DNA from: an uncultured Lentibacter sp.
Lineage (GTDB): Bacteria; Pseudomonadota; Alphaproteobacteria; Rhodobacterales; Rhodobacteraceae
Assembly (NCBI GenBank): GCA_947497495.1
Contig: CANMGT010000001.1
Coordinates: 1,054,001 to 1,118,000 of the forward strand
Length of the DNA: 64,000 bases
Reading direction: 5' to 3'
The notes below the pieces were generated by a model. It was not told the DNA's origin, did not search any database, and was given only the letters and a program-made list of their open reading frames with translations. Shown in pieces: positions 52,886 to 61,652 of the stretch (within the stretch, counting starts at the first letter, position 1; each line of letters opens with the position of its first letter). The translations under genes and the position numbers were made by a program.

Positions 52886-54313
52886 ATGGCACATTTTGAC
52901 CTTATCATCATCGGCTCTGGCCCAGCGGGCCGCGCGGCAGCCATTCAAGCGGGCAAGCTTCGGCGCCGTGTTCTTGTTGTCGATCGTAAAGACAGGCTGG
53001 GCGGCGTTTCGATCCACACAGGCACGATCCCGTCAAAGACATTGCGCGAGACGCTGCTCAACCTGACGGGCTGGCGCGAGCGCAGTTTTTACGGGCTGTC
53101 CTACCGCGTCAAAGACGACATCGACGCCACCGACCTGAAAGCACGCCTGCACAAGACGCTTGATCACGAAGTCGATGTGCTGGAGCACCAGTTCAACCGC
53201 AACCATGTTGACACGCTGCTTGGCATGGCAAAGTTTGTCGGGCCTAACGAGATCGAAGTCGCGACAGAGGCGGGCGACACAACCCGCATGACCGCTGACA
53301 AGTTCCTGATCGCGACAGGCACCAAAACCTACCGCCCCGACTATGTGCCGTTCAACGGCAAGACAGTTGTCGACAGTGACGAGTTTCTGGAGATGGGCGA
53401 AATCCCCCGCTCGCTTATCGTGGTGGGCGCAGGCGTCATCGGCGTTGAATATGCGACGATGTTTTCAACGCTTGATGTGCGCGTCACGCTGGTTGAACCG
53501 CGCGAGAGCTTCCTTGATTTCATCGACAAGGGCCTGATTCAGGACTTCACTCATCAGATCAAGGAAAACGGCGTTGATTTGCGGCTTGGTTCGGCGATCG
53601 AGAAGATCGAAGACACGGGCGAGCACGTTGAAGTGAGCCTTGATAACGGCCGCCACCTGCGCGGCGAAATGCTGCTGTTTGCAGCCGGGCGGATGGGCGC
53701 GACAGAGGCACTCGGGCTTGAGGCTGTTGGCTTGGAAACCGACCATCGAGGGCGCATCGAGGTTGATCGTAAAAGCTATCAAACCAAAGTGCCGCATATC
53801 TACGCAGCGGGCGATGTTATCGGCCATCCCTCCCTCGCTTCCACTTCGTTGCAGCAAGGCCGCGTCGTGGCCTGCCACGCGCTTGAAACGCCAACATTGC
53901 CGGAAAGCCCGTGGTTCCCCTACGGGATTTACTCGGTGCCTGAAATCAGCACCTGCGGCATGTCCGAAGAGGAAATGCAGGAGCGCGAGATCCCCTATGA
54001 AGTAGGCGTTGCGCGTTTTCGCGAGACAAGCCGCGGCCACATCATGGGCCTTGAACACGGCATGCTGAAGATGCTGGTGAGCCTGAAAACGCGCCGCGTT
54101 CTGGGCGTGCAGATTGTCGGCGAAGGCGCGACAGAGCTGATCCACATCGCGCAGGCGGTGCTTAATTTGAAGGGCACTGTCGACTACTTTGTGCAGAACA
54201 CTTTCAACTACCCGACGCTCGCGGAAGCCTACAAAATTGCTGGTTTGGATGCGTTCAACCGAATGCCTATCCCGGATGAATACAAAGTGAAAAAGAAAAA
54301 GAAGAAAGAGTAG
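52886..54313 (+). CDS. sthA: Soluble pyridine nucleotide transhydrogenase
   Basis: FAD-dependent NADPH/NAD+ transhydrogenase (SthA/UdhA), 475 residues. N-terminal FAD motif DLIIIGSGPAGRAAAIQAGK, NAD(P) motif SLIVVGAGVIGVEYATMFST, and HIYAAGDVIGHPSLASTSLQ. In the position of the redox disulfide of related lipoamide dehydrogenases it reads GGVSIHTGTIPSKTLRE, so the Cys pair is absent, as expected for SthA. The C-terminus ends in a run of lysines (VKKKKKKE). It follows fghA closely. Role: balancing NADPH and NADH. Confidence 0.95.
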   Translation: MAHFDLIIIGSGPAGRAAAIQAGKLRRRVLVVDRKDRLGGVSIHTGTIPSKTLRETLLNLTGWRERSFYGLSYRVKDDIDATDLKARLHKTLDHEVDVLEHQFNRNHVDTLLGMAKFVGPNEIEVATEAGDTTRMTADKFLIATGTKTYRPDYVPFNGKTVVDSDEFLEMGEIPRSLIVVGAGVIGVEYATMFSTLDVRVTLVEPRESFLDFIDKGLIQDFTHQIKENGVDLRLGSAIEKIEDTGEHVEVSLDNGRHLRGEMLLFAAGRMGATEALGLEAVGLETDHRGRIEVDRKSYQTKVPHIYAAGDVIGHPSLASTSLQQGRVVACHALETPTLPESPWFPYGIYSVPEISTCGMSEEEMQEREIPYEVGVARFRETSRGHIMGLEHGMLKMLVSLKTRRVLGVQIVGEGATELIHIAQAVLNLKGTVDYFVQNTFNYPTLAEAYKIAGLDAFNRMPIPDEYKVKKKKKKE

Positions 54314-54557
54314 GTGCCCGGCATGTTTTGTTTGCAAGCTAAAGTGAACGGCGATCCGCGCATCAGAGTTCCTAGGCCCATATAGGCCTTTGACTGCCAA
54401 TGGCCGCAGCTATTGAACGGTCGCGCAAACCCTTCATTTGCCACTTGCTTCAAAAAGACTTTGCGCATGCGAATGGTTTCATAGGGTCTGCAGCACTTTA
54501 CGTAACCGACACTTGTGACATAGACGATGGAGACGACCAACTGATGGGACACCCTTA

Positions 54558-55004
54558 ATGATCTACGTTGACGCTGATGCATGCCCTGTAAAGGCCGAAG
54601 TCGAGCGCGTTGCGACGCGACACAAGCTGAAGGCCGTTTTTGTCAGCAACGGCGGGTTGCGGCCCTCGCAGAACCCTTACATCGAGCATGTGGTTGTCGA
54701 TGCGGGGCCAGACATTGCTGATATGTGGATCGCCGAGCGCGCAGGCGCAGGCGATGTTGTGATCACCTCTGACATCCCTTTGGCGGCGAAATGCGTCGAA
54801 ACTGGCGCGCGGGTGCTCAAGCACAACGGAGAGGCGCTGACAGCTGCCAACATCGGCAATGTGCTCGCCACCCGCGATTTGATGTATGATCTGCGCGCCG
54901 CTGATCCGTTCCGTCAAGGCGGCGGCAAGGCGTTCAGCAAGTCGGATCGCTCGCGCTTTCTGGAAGCCCTTGAGCGCGAGTTGCGAGCCGCCAAGGCCGT
55001 TTGA
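54558..55004 (+). CDS. YaiI/YqxD family protein (UPF0178)
   Basis: Protein of 148 residues with a PIN-like nuclease fold. The start MIYVDADACPVKAEVERVAT and ADMWIAERAGAGDVVITSDI then PLAAKCVETGA are signatures, with conserved Asp residues (DADAC, DMW, TSDI) as possible metal ligands. Function unknown. The 244 bases upstream, after sthA, contain no gene I can see. OCD follows 53 bp downstream on the same strand. Confidence 0.93.
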   Translation: MIYVDADACPVKAEVERVATRHKLKAVFVSNGGLRPSQNPYIEHVVVDAGPDIADMWIAERAGAGDVVITSDIPLAAKCVETGARVLKHNGEALTAANIGNVLATRDLMYDLRAADPFRQGGGKAFSKSDRSRFLEALERELRAAKAV

Positions 55005-55057
55005 CACGCCGCCGCCAAGCGCGCAGTCTTGGCCGAACAGGACAGGATGATGAGACG

Positions 55058-55972
55058 ATGAGCATTCCGATGATTCCCTTCGGCGAGGGCGAAAAACTGC
55101 TAGACTGGGTCGCGTTGACAGAGGCTTTCACCAAAGGGCACACCTTGGGCAAAGCCGAGATCGGAGATACCTTTCTCTACCGTGGCTCTGACACGCTTTT
55201 GAGCCGCGCAGCCTGGATCGACGGTATGGGGATCGCTGTGAAGTCGGCGACGATTTTTCCGAACAACCCAAATGCGGGCAAGCCCGTCGTCGGTGGCGGT
55301 GTGAACCTCTACAGCGACATCGACGGAAGCCTCGAAGCGATCGTTGATTTCCACCTTGTGACAAAGTGGAAAACAGCCGGAGATTCCTTGCTGGGCGCCC
55401 TCAAACTGGCCCGCAAAGACAGCCGCAAGATCCTGATCATCGGCGCGGGCACCGTCAGCCGCTCCTTGCGCGAGGCTTACGGCGCGGGCTTTCCTGACGC
55501 TAGGTTCACAGTCTGGAACCGCACACGCGCCAATGCCGAGAAAATGGCCGCCGAGTTTGCAGGAATGCAAGTGGCCGACAGCCTTGAAGCGGCCGTCAAA
55601 GAGGCCGACATCATCACCTCTGCGACGATGGTGATAGAGCCAAACCTCAAAGGTGTGTGGCTACAACCCGGCCAACACGTTGACCTCATTGGCGCCTACC
55701 GCCCTGACATGCGCGAGGCCGATGACGACGCTCTGCTGCGCTCAAAGGTCTTCGTTGACAGCTATGACACGACAGTTGGCCACATCGGCGAAGTCAAAAT
55801 TCCGCTGGAGGCAGGCGTGATCAGCCGCGAGCACTTGCTGGCTGATTTCTACGAACCGGATAAAATGCAACGCAGGTCTGACGATGAGATCACTCTCTTC
55901 AAGAACGGTGGCGGCGCGCACCTTGATCTGATGACAAGCCGGTATGTGCTTGAGCGTTGGCGTAACCGCTAG
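55058..55972 (+). CDS. Ornithine cyclodeaminase / mu-crystallin family protein
   Basis: NAD(P)-dependent enzyme of 304 residues from ATG 55058. Substrate-pocket residues lie in AAWIDGMGIAVKSATIFPNN, and the Rossmann motif is KILIIGAGTVSRSLREAYGA, followed by TVWNRTRANAEKMAAEFAG. Family members convert ornithine to proline or act as ketimine/alanopine-type reductases. The catalytic Asp lies in DLIGAYRPDMRE. With AGAT in the window producing ornithine as by-product, ornithine is attractive but distant. Family certain, substrate open. Confidence 0.88.
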   Translation: MSIPMIPFGEGEKLLDWVALTEAFTKGHTLGKAEIGDTFLYRGSDTLLSRAAWIDGMGIAVKSATIFPNNPNAGKPVVGGGVNLYSDIDGSLEAIVDFHLVTKWKTAGDSLLGALKLARKDSRKILIIGAGTVSRSLREAYGAGFPDARFTVWNRTRANAEKMAAEFAGMQVADSLEAAVKEADIITSATMVIEPNLKGVWLQPGQHVDLIGAYRPDMREADDDALLRSKVFVDSYDTTVGHIGEVKIPLEAGVISREHLLADFYEPDKMQRRSDDEITLFKNGGGAHLDLMTSRYVLERWRNR

Positions 55973-55980
55973 CAGTAACA

Positions 55981-56055
55981 CTCTGCTTTTTCTTGACCTA
56001 AATACTCAAAACGCCGCGCAGCGGCGCGAGTCGGATTTGCGAAGCAAATTCGAAA
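55981..56055 (-). repeat. Dispersed intergenic repeat, copy E
   Basis: CTTTTTCTTGACCTAAATAC then the hairpin CGCCGC-GCA-GCGGCG and ATTTGC-GAA-GCAAAT, matching the tail and gaagcaaa blocks of the other copies in reverse orientation. It lies just downstream of the OCD gene and probably terminates it. Confidence 0.65.
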
Positions 56056-56099
56056 ACGCACACCAACGTCTAGTCATTGCCGATCTTCCGAGCTTTCTC

Positions 56100-56635
56100 T
56101 TAATCCGCATCGGTTTTGGCCTTTGAGCGATATTTGCCCGCATCCGAAAAGTTGTGAAGCCCACCAGGCATGCTGGGCCCCCAATAGGCGTTGCTATCAC
56201 AAGCTGCTTTGTAGGTGCGGTATTTGTATGAACCCGCAATAGCCTTGCTCGGCTGCGTGTTGAGGCACGTGCTGTTTTTCGTTGTCGCGCCGGCGTTGGT
56301 GCAGCCGTTTGCATTGCCTTGCTGCAGGACGCCAGAAACAACGTGTAGGTAAACTCGGAGTAGAACGCGCGGCGTTTGTCGTCTTTCTTGGAAAGCTCAA
56401 ACCCATGCGCGAGGCCGAAACAGGCTTTTCCGCCTCCTGTGAGGTACGCGTTGCAGCAGGATGCAGAGTTGCCTTCACAGTCGCTCATCCCTGCCGGCCA
56501 GCGCCCTTTTCTCGGCAACACGTCGGCAGGGCAAGTTGCCAGCGCTCTTTCGTGAACGGGTGAGTTCAGCACGTTGTGGATCACCGCGCGGTATTTGTAG
56601 CGCACTTTTGCAATCGCCTCTGCGATCGGGTCAGC
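56100..56635 (-). pseudogene. Frameshifted, 5'-truncated Cys-rich protein gene
   Basis: The first part (from 56635) reads DPIAEAIAKVRYKYRAVIHN, then CPADVLPRKGRWPAGMSDC, SASCCNAYLTGGGKACFG and ELSKKDDKRRAFYSE. The natural continuation is in the next frame: RVYLHVVSGVLQQGNANGCT, STCLNTQPSKAIAGSYKYRT, YKAACDSNAYWGP and a stop at 56100. The switch lies near 56345-56365. The frame opens straight after a stop without a start codon or signal peptide, so it is broken at both points. YKYR occurs in both halves. I do not recognise the family. A sequencing error remains possible for the frameshift. Confidence 0.55.
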
Positions 56636-56707
56636 TTAAGCTGTCGAGAGTGTCGGCAATGAAAATGCGAGTGTCAGATGAGGGAAAGCCTAAGCATTGG
56701 GCCCTCG

Positions 56708-57946
56708 TTATGCAGGGGTTGAAGCAAGCGGTTTTTCTCGCACGGGCAGGTGCACCAGCGCCGAGAATAACCCGACACCAACACCGATCCACCACACCAT
56801 TGTATAGCTGCCCGTCAAATCATACATCCGCCCGCCAAGCCAGACGCCCATGAAACTGCCCAGCTGGTGGCTGAAAAAGACTATGCCATAAAGTGTGCCC
56901 ATGTAGCGCAGCCCGTAGATATGCGCGATCAGGCCAGATGTGAGTGGCACAGTGGCCAGCCAGAGCGCGCCCATGCTGACAGAGAACAGCAGTACAGTTG
57001 CAGGTGTCATAGGCACCATGATGAACGCCGCCGCAATGAACGTGCGCCCAAGGTAAATGCCCGCCAGAAGATATTTCTTGGAGTAGCGGTTGCCAAGCCA
57101 GCCCGCAGTCAGCGTGCCCGCAATATTGGCAAGCCCGATCAGCGAAATCGCGACCGCGCCGAGGCGCGAGGTGGTGGTGATCCCCAGATCATGCAGCAGC
57201 GACCCCGAGGTGAGCGGGCTGCACATTTCGGTCACGAAAGCCGGGAAATGCGCCGTCACGAAGGCCAGCTGATAACCGCAAGAGAAGAACCCGAGGAAGA
57301 TCAACGTGAACGTCGGGTCTCGCATGGCTTTGCCCAGAATGGCCCCCATGCTTTCCTCAAGCTGTTGCTTGTTGGCCGTTTGAGGCGCGCGCATAAGCGG
57401 CAGCAAAAGGATGAGGCTCAAGACGACCCCTGCAAAGATCAAGAAGACCGACTGCCAAGGCATCATTGACAGCATCCACTCAGCGATCGGCGCGCCGAAA
57501 ACCTGCCCGCCGCTGCCCGCCGCTGTGGCAATTGCGAGCGACATCGAGCGGTTGGCGTCCGAGCTGGCACGGCCAACCACGGCAAGGATCACGCCAAAAC
57601 CGGTGCCCGCAATGCCAAAGCCCACGAGGATTTCGTAGAGCTGATGCGCCTCAGGCGTGACAGCGAAAGACGAGGCTACAAGCCCTGCCGCATAGATGAC
57701 TGCGCCAAGGATGATCGCACGTCTGTCTCCCAGCTTCTCGGCGACGGCCCCGAACAGCGGCTGCCCAAAGCCCCAAGCGAGGTTTTGAATGGCAATCGCG
57801 AGTGAAAACTCGGCTCGCGCCCAGCCGAACTCCTCGGCAATCGGGATCTGGAAAACACCGAAAGACGCCCGCACTGCGAAGGACACGAGAATGATCACGC
57901 AGCCCACAATGAGCACTGGCGTGAACAATGGCGTTTGCTTTTCCAT
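56708..57946 (-). CDS. Major facilitator superfamily permease
   Basis: Twelve-helix transporter of 412 residues. First helix TPVLIVGCVIILVSFAVRAS; the helix 2-3 loop GAVAEKLGDRRAIILGAVIY is the MFS A-motif. The pattern FGVFQIPIAEEFGWARAEFS is typical of the oxalate/monocarboxylate-like (MucK/OFA-related) members, so a mono- or dicarboxylate is a plausible substrate. Monocistronic; upstream lies the zapE gene in the opposite direction. Substrate not determined. Confidence 0.9.
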   Translation of the reverse strand: MEKQTPLFTPVLIVGCVIILVSFAVRASFGVFQIPIAEEFGWARAEFSLAIAIQNLAWGFGQPLFGAVAEKLGDRRAIILGAVIYAAGLVASSFAVTPEAHQLYEILVGFGIAGTGFGVILAVVGRASSDANRSMSLAIATAAGSGGQVFGAPIAEWMLSMMPWQSVFLIFAGVVLSLILLLPLMRAPQTANKQQLEESMGAILGKAMRDPTFTLIFLGFFSCGYQLAFVTAHFPAFVTEMCSPLTSGSLLHDLGITTTSRLGAVAISLIGLANIAGTLTAGWLGNRYSKKYLLAGIYLGRTFIAAAFIMVPMTPATVLLFSVSMGALWLATVPLTSGLIAHIYGLRYMGTLYGIVFFSHQLGSFMGVWLGGRMYDLTGSYTMVWWIGVGVGLFSALVHLPVREKPLASTPA

Positions 57947-58088
57947 GGGGTCTCCTCTTCGCGACAGAAACCTTGGCGCGGAGCTAGCGCAGCGTCAATC
58001 GCCTTTTCGTGATGGCGGCTAGTCGAATTGATGATGCAAGCGCTTTGCCCCTCTACACATGCGCGAAGAATGGCGTTATGCGTGGGGC

Positions 58089-59153
58089 ATGACGCGAACG
58101 ATCCCTGAAGAATACGCCGCCCGTGTCGCGGCGGGTGAGCTGCACGCGGACGCGGCGCAAGAGGGCATCCTGCCCGAGCTTGAGCGCATCCGAGCATCCT
58201 TGGCCACGCCTGTCAAAAAAGGCTGGTTCGCCAAGAAAGCCGCGCCTGTGCAGGGGCTTTACCTGTGGGGCGGTGTCGGGCGCGGCAAGTCGATGATCAT
58301 GGATCTGTTCGTTGAATGCCTCGATGTGCCCGCACGCCGTGTGCATTTTCACGCTTTCATGCAGGAAGTTCACAAGGGCATGCACGCCGCGCGCGAGAGT
58401 GGCGTGCAGGACGCGCTGGCACCCGTGGCGCAGCAGATCATCAAAGAGGTGCGCTGCCTTGCGTTTGATGAAATGCAGATCACCGACATCACCGACGCGA
58501 TGATCGTCGGGCGCCTGTTTGAGGCGCTGTTTGAGGCGGGTGTTGTGGTTGTCACAACGTCAAATCGCGTGCCGGACGCGCTTTATAAAGACGGGCTGAA
58601 CCGACAACTTTTTCTGCCCTTCATAGCCCTCATCAAGGAGCGGCTCGCTGTGCGCGAGCTTGCCAGCCCGACAGACTACCGACAGGACAGGTTGTCGGGA
58701 GAGCAAGTCTATTTCACGCCCGCCAATGCCGCGGGGCGCGAGGCGATTGATGCGGTTTGGAACGATCTTGCAGGCGTAGGGGCCAAGCCCCTCACCCTGA
58801 TCGTAAACAAGCGTGAGGTTGAGCTGCCCGCCTTTCAGAACGGCGTGGCGCGAGCGCGGTTTCACGATTTGTGCGGCACAGCGCTCGGCCCCGCCGACTA
58901 CCTCGCCATTGCCGACGCCGTGCGCGTGCTTGTGCTGGAAGACATCCCGCGTCTGTCGCGCAGCAACTTCAACGAAGCCAAGCGCTTCGTGACGCTGATC
59001 GATGCGCTTTACGAGGCGGGTGTGCGCCTTATCGCGAGCGCCGCTGCGGAGCCTGAAATGCTTTACGTCGAGGGCGAAGGCACTTTCGAGTTTGAGCGCA
59101 CTGCCAGCCGCTTGCGGGAGATGCAGGCGGTTGAGTGGGGCGAAGAGGCCTAA
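58089..59153 (+). CDS. zapE: Cell division ATPase ZapE (AFG1 family)
   Basis: AAA-like ATPase of 354 residues. ATG 58089 gives MTRTIPEEYAARVAAGELHA; an in-frame ATG ten codons upstream is possible. Walker A GGVGRGKSMIMDLFVE and Walker B LAFDEMQITDITDAMIVGRL are clear, and TSNRVPDALYKDGLNRQLFL and RLSRSNFNEAKRFVTLIDAL are family signatures. ZapE binds FtsZ and affects the Z ring under stress; the mitochondrial homologue AFG1 assists removal of damaged subunits. Monocistronic here. Confidence 0.93.
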   Translation: MTRTIPEEYAARVAAGELHADAAQEGILPELERIRASLATPVKKGWFAKKAAPVQGLYLWGGVGRGKSMIMDLFVECLDVPARRVHFHAFMQEVHKGMHAARESGVQDALAPVAQQIIKEVRCLAFDEMQITDITDAMIVGRLFEALFEAGVVVVTTSNRVPDALYKDGLNRQLFLPFIALIKERLAVRELASPTDYRQDRLSGEQVYFTPANAAGREAIDAVWNDLAGVGAKPLTLIVNKREVELPAFQNGVARARFHDLCGTALGPADYLAIADAVRVLVLEDIPRLSRSNFNEAKRFVTLIDALYEAGVRLIASAAAEPEMLYVEGEGTFEFERTASRLREMQAVEWGEEA

Positions 59154-59244
59154 CGCTACACAAAGAAAGGGGGCCGTTGCACCGACCCCTCAATCTCTTC
59201 CTGCCCGTGTGGTTTGACCGCCCTGTTTGAGCAGTCCTGAGTCA

Positions 59245-60153
59245 TTACCCCGACGTCGTATCTGAGGGGATCGTAAGACGCTGCCCGACGCGGATGCGGT
59301 CAGGGCGCGAAATAAACTGGCGGTTGGCGTCAAATATAGCGGTGTAGAGCGCGGCGTCGCCGTAAAAGCGGTGCGCGATCGCGCCGAGGCTGTCGCCAGC
59401 TTGCACAGTGTAGAAATTGTACTGCCGTGTTTCTCCGGCCCGCTGGACGACGCGCACTTCAACGCCGTTCTCTCCGGAGACGATCTTTGGCTTCTCAAAC
59501 CCGTCCGGATCAGACTTGCGCACCAGATCGGCAAGCAAAGTGTCCGTGTCAACGCGACCCTCATTGGTGCGCAAGGCGACGGGCACAACGATCGAGCCAG
59601 CGTCTGCCGCAGCGTTGATCATCGCTTCGATGTAGTCGTCTGACTGGCCTTGACTAAGCGCCTGCGTCACGAGTTGCTGCATTGTCGGGTTGGTTGTGAA
59701 CGGGCGGGCTCCGCTGAGGCCTGACAACACGCCGGATGTAAGGTTGCGCAGGGCTTGGTCTTCGGCGCTAACTTCTGGCTGCACGACTTCAGGCGCTTTG
59801 GGAATGGGGGCACCGAGGCTTGCAAGCACGCCTGCTGTCAGGCTGTCAGGGGCCTGAGCCGGAGTGACAGTTTTGGCAACCTGCACAGACTGCACAGACG
59901 CCTGTGTGACAACGGTTTGCATTTTAGGCGGTTGAGTTTGTGCTGAATCGGCAGTGACTGGCGTGTCGGCAATGAGGCCGAGAATGTCTGCCGTCTGGGC
60001 GCGTGTGACTGTTTCCGTCTCGGGCGCGAGCGGCACGTCTGCTGTCGTGTCGCTGTCTGGCTGAAGCAAGATCAGCGCGGCTGTGACGGTGAGAAATGAC
60101 GCACCAATGATCCCGATGCGGATGGTGTTGTTTGAGACGTTGGGCAAAATCAT
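59245..60153 (-). CDS. LysM-domain envelope protein
   Basis: Anchored periplasmic protein of 302 residues. A single hydrophobic segment (RIGIIGASFLTVTAALILL) near residues 12-30 is followed by a long Pro/Thr/Gln-rich linker, a helical segment (MQQLVTQALSQGQSDDYIEA), and a C-terminal LysM domain (YNFYTVQAGDSLGAIAHRFY then GDAALYTAIFDANRQFI), which binds peptidoglycan. It is coupled to the upstream rhodanese gene by an ATGA overlap. Probably involved in envelope maintenance; partner unknown. Confidence 0.85.
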   Translation of the reverse strand: MILPNVSNNTIRIGIIGASFLTVTAALILLQPDSDTTADVPLAPETETVTRAQTADILGLIADTPVTADSAQTQPPKMQTVVTQASVQSVQVAKTVTPAQAPDSLTAGVLASLGAPIPKAPEVVQPEVSAEDQALRNLTSGVLSGLSGARPFTTNPTMQQLVTQALSQGQSDDYIEAMINAAADAGSIVVPVALRTNEGRVDTDTLLADLVRKSDPDGFEKPKIVSGENGVEVRVVQRAGETRQYNFYTVQAGDSLGAIAHRFYGDAALYTAIFDANRQFISRPDRIRVGQRLTIPSDTTSG

Positions 60154-60776
60154 GATGGTTGGCTCACGGTTAGGCCGAGCAGCAGCCAGACCTGCATACC
60201 ACCACGGTAAAACTTCAGTTTCTCGGCGGGGTAGCCCGCCTGCCGCAGATTGCGGATCGCGCGGGGGCTTTGGTCACACCAGGGGCCGTTGCAAAAAAGC
60301 ATAAGGTCTTTCGCTTGGGAAAAATCCCATGTGCCGGCTACGTTGCTCGCCCCCAAAGCACGGAGAATCTCGTCGCGGTAGGGGTTGTCCGGCTCGAGTG
60401 TTGCAAAGGGCACGTTGACCGCCCCGGGGATCGAGCCTTTGCCAAACCATTCCGGCATCCGGCTGTCGACGAGAAGGCCCGAGCCCTCTGCGACGGAGCT
60501 TTGCAGGAAAGAGACGACTTCAAGCTCGCCAACTGTTTCAACGCCCGGTGAGGCGCTGATCGGCACGATGCAGAAAGGGGGGCAGGCGCGTGAGGTTTTG
60601 CTGAACTCGTTGTCGAGCCGATGCGCACTGTCCTGGATACGTTCGATCACCAGCTCCTCGCCATTGCCCAGCACGATTTTGCTTGAGGCCATGTCGGCTG
60701 TGATCCGCACATCCTGCGCGCTGGCGAGAGTGGGCGCGACCATAAGAATCGCGAAAATAAGGCCGCTTAGGCGCAT
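60150..60776 (-). CDS. Secreted rhodanese-like protein
   Basis: Periplasmic protein of 208 residues with signal peptide MRLSGLIFAILMVAPTLASA. The rhodanese domain starts near GSGLLVDSRMPEWFGKGSIP (DSR and IPGAVNVPF) and the active-site loop is FCNGPWCDQSPRAIRNLRQA, with Cys in the CxGPxC form. A second Cys pair (CPPFC) precedes the domain. It may handle persulfide or oxidative damage in the periplasm. First gene of a two-gene unit with the LysM protein; the GANTC cluster lies in its upstream region. Confidence 0.88.
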   Translation of the reverse strand: MRLSGLIFAILMVAPTLASAQDVRITADMASSKIVLGNGEELVIERIQDSAHRLDNEFSKTSRACPPFCIVPISASPGVETVGELEVVSFLQSSVAEGSGLLVDSRMPEWFGKGSIPGAVNVPFATLEPDNPYRDEILRALGASNVAGTWDFSQAKDLMLFCNGPWCDQSPRAIRNLRQAGYPAEKLKFYRGGMQVWLLLGLTVSQPS

Positions 60777-60856
60777 TGCTGAATTCCCCCAAATTCCGAT
60801 CACGTCGCTATTGCTGGCAGGCGGACGTGTTTTAGCTGCTAACACAACATATAGGC

Positions 60857-60929
60857 GAATCACCGCGAATCGGTCAACAGTAAGTGATTCGCGCTTGACC
60901 GATTCTGGCTAAGCCTTTGGTTGTGATTC
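60857..60929. promoter_or_regulatory. Cluster of five GANTC (CcrM) sites
   Basis: GAATC at 60857 and 60867, and GATTC at 60886, 60901 and 60925: five sites within 73 bp. The flanks form inverted repeats: GAATCGGTCAA (60867-60877) with TTGACCGATTC (60895-60905), and GCGAATCAC (60855-60863) with GTGATTCGC (60884-60892). In alphaproteobacteria CcrM methylates GANTC and couples promoters or origins to the cell cycle. The cluster lies 81 bp upstream of the rhodanese gene. Confidence 0.7.
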
Positions 60930-60981
60930 GTTTTTTTCGGTCAGCTTGGCGCATATTCTGTCTGTGAGGCCTTGGAAGCGT

Positions 60982-61473
60982 CTAAAAGGCGGCATCGGCT
61001 TCTTGTGCCAACGCGGAAATATAGGCGCGCTGCTCGGCGCTCAAGTGGCCTTCGGCTTCGGTGAGCGAACGTGTGACAAGCACTTGCAGCAAGCTCCCCG
61101 GAGCGCCGGGAGTGCTGCCACGCCCTGTTGCCCCATTCAAGTCGCGCAGCACCGCCCATGTCATGCCTTCAACAGCGGATTGTCTGGCAGAAACAGGGGC
61201 AGGCGCCTGCACAGGCTCGGAGGCTGCGATGCGGGTGTCTAGCGCTTCAGCGTTGATGGCTTGGATGACAAGTTGCTCAAGGTTTGGCGCGGCCTCAGAC
61301 GACACCTCGGCCAGCAGGTTCACTTGATCGCGGGTGACAGCGGCTTCGTCTGATCTGGTGGGCTCGGAGAGGGCTGTTTCGAGAGGGGACTTTTGAGACA
61401 AGCCCGGTTGCATGACGATCAAGGCGATCACGCAGAGCAGAAAAACAGAAACAACAGCCAAACCTCGAACCAT
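60982..61473 (-). CDS. Anchored periplasmic protein of unknown function
   Basis: Protein of 163 residues from ATG 61473 (GGAG site); longer upstream starts are rejected as Cys/Arg-rich non-coding-like sequence. One N-terminal helix (GLAVVSVFLLCVIALIVMQP) anchors a hydrophilic domain with Ala/Glu-rich helices (NLEQLVIQAINAEALDTRIA; SLLQVLVTRSLTEAEGHLSA). The LLQVLVTRSLTEAEGH... pattern resembles MQQLVTQALSQGQSDDYI in the nearby LysM protein, so the two may be distantly related. No known family recognised. Confidence 0.7.
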   Translation of the reverse strand: MVRGLAVVSVFLLCVIALIVMQPGLSQKSPLETALSEPTRSDEAAVTRDQVNLLAEVSSEAAPNLEQLVIQAINAEALDTRIAASEPVQAPAPVSARQSAVEGMTWAVLRDLNGATGRGSTPGAPGSLLQVLVTRSLTEAEGHLSAEQRAYISALAQEADAAF

Positions 61474-61652
61474 GAGCAGCCTCCAACACCTAAAAGTCGC
61501 AATACAAGTGCCGCAGGGATAGCGGGCAAGGCTTGCCAGCGTCAATGGCCCTAACGGCGGAAAAGCTGGATTTCGCGAACAAAAAGAGCGTCTTAGCAAT
61601 CATTGATTGCATTGCCGCTGACGCGCGATTCACATGGTTGCTTTGCGCAGGG

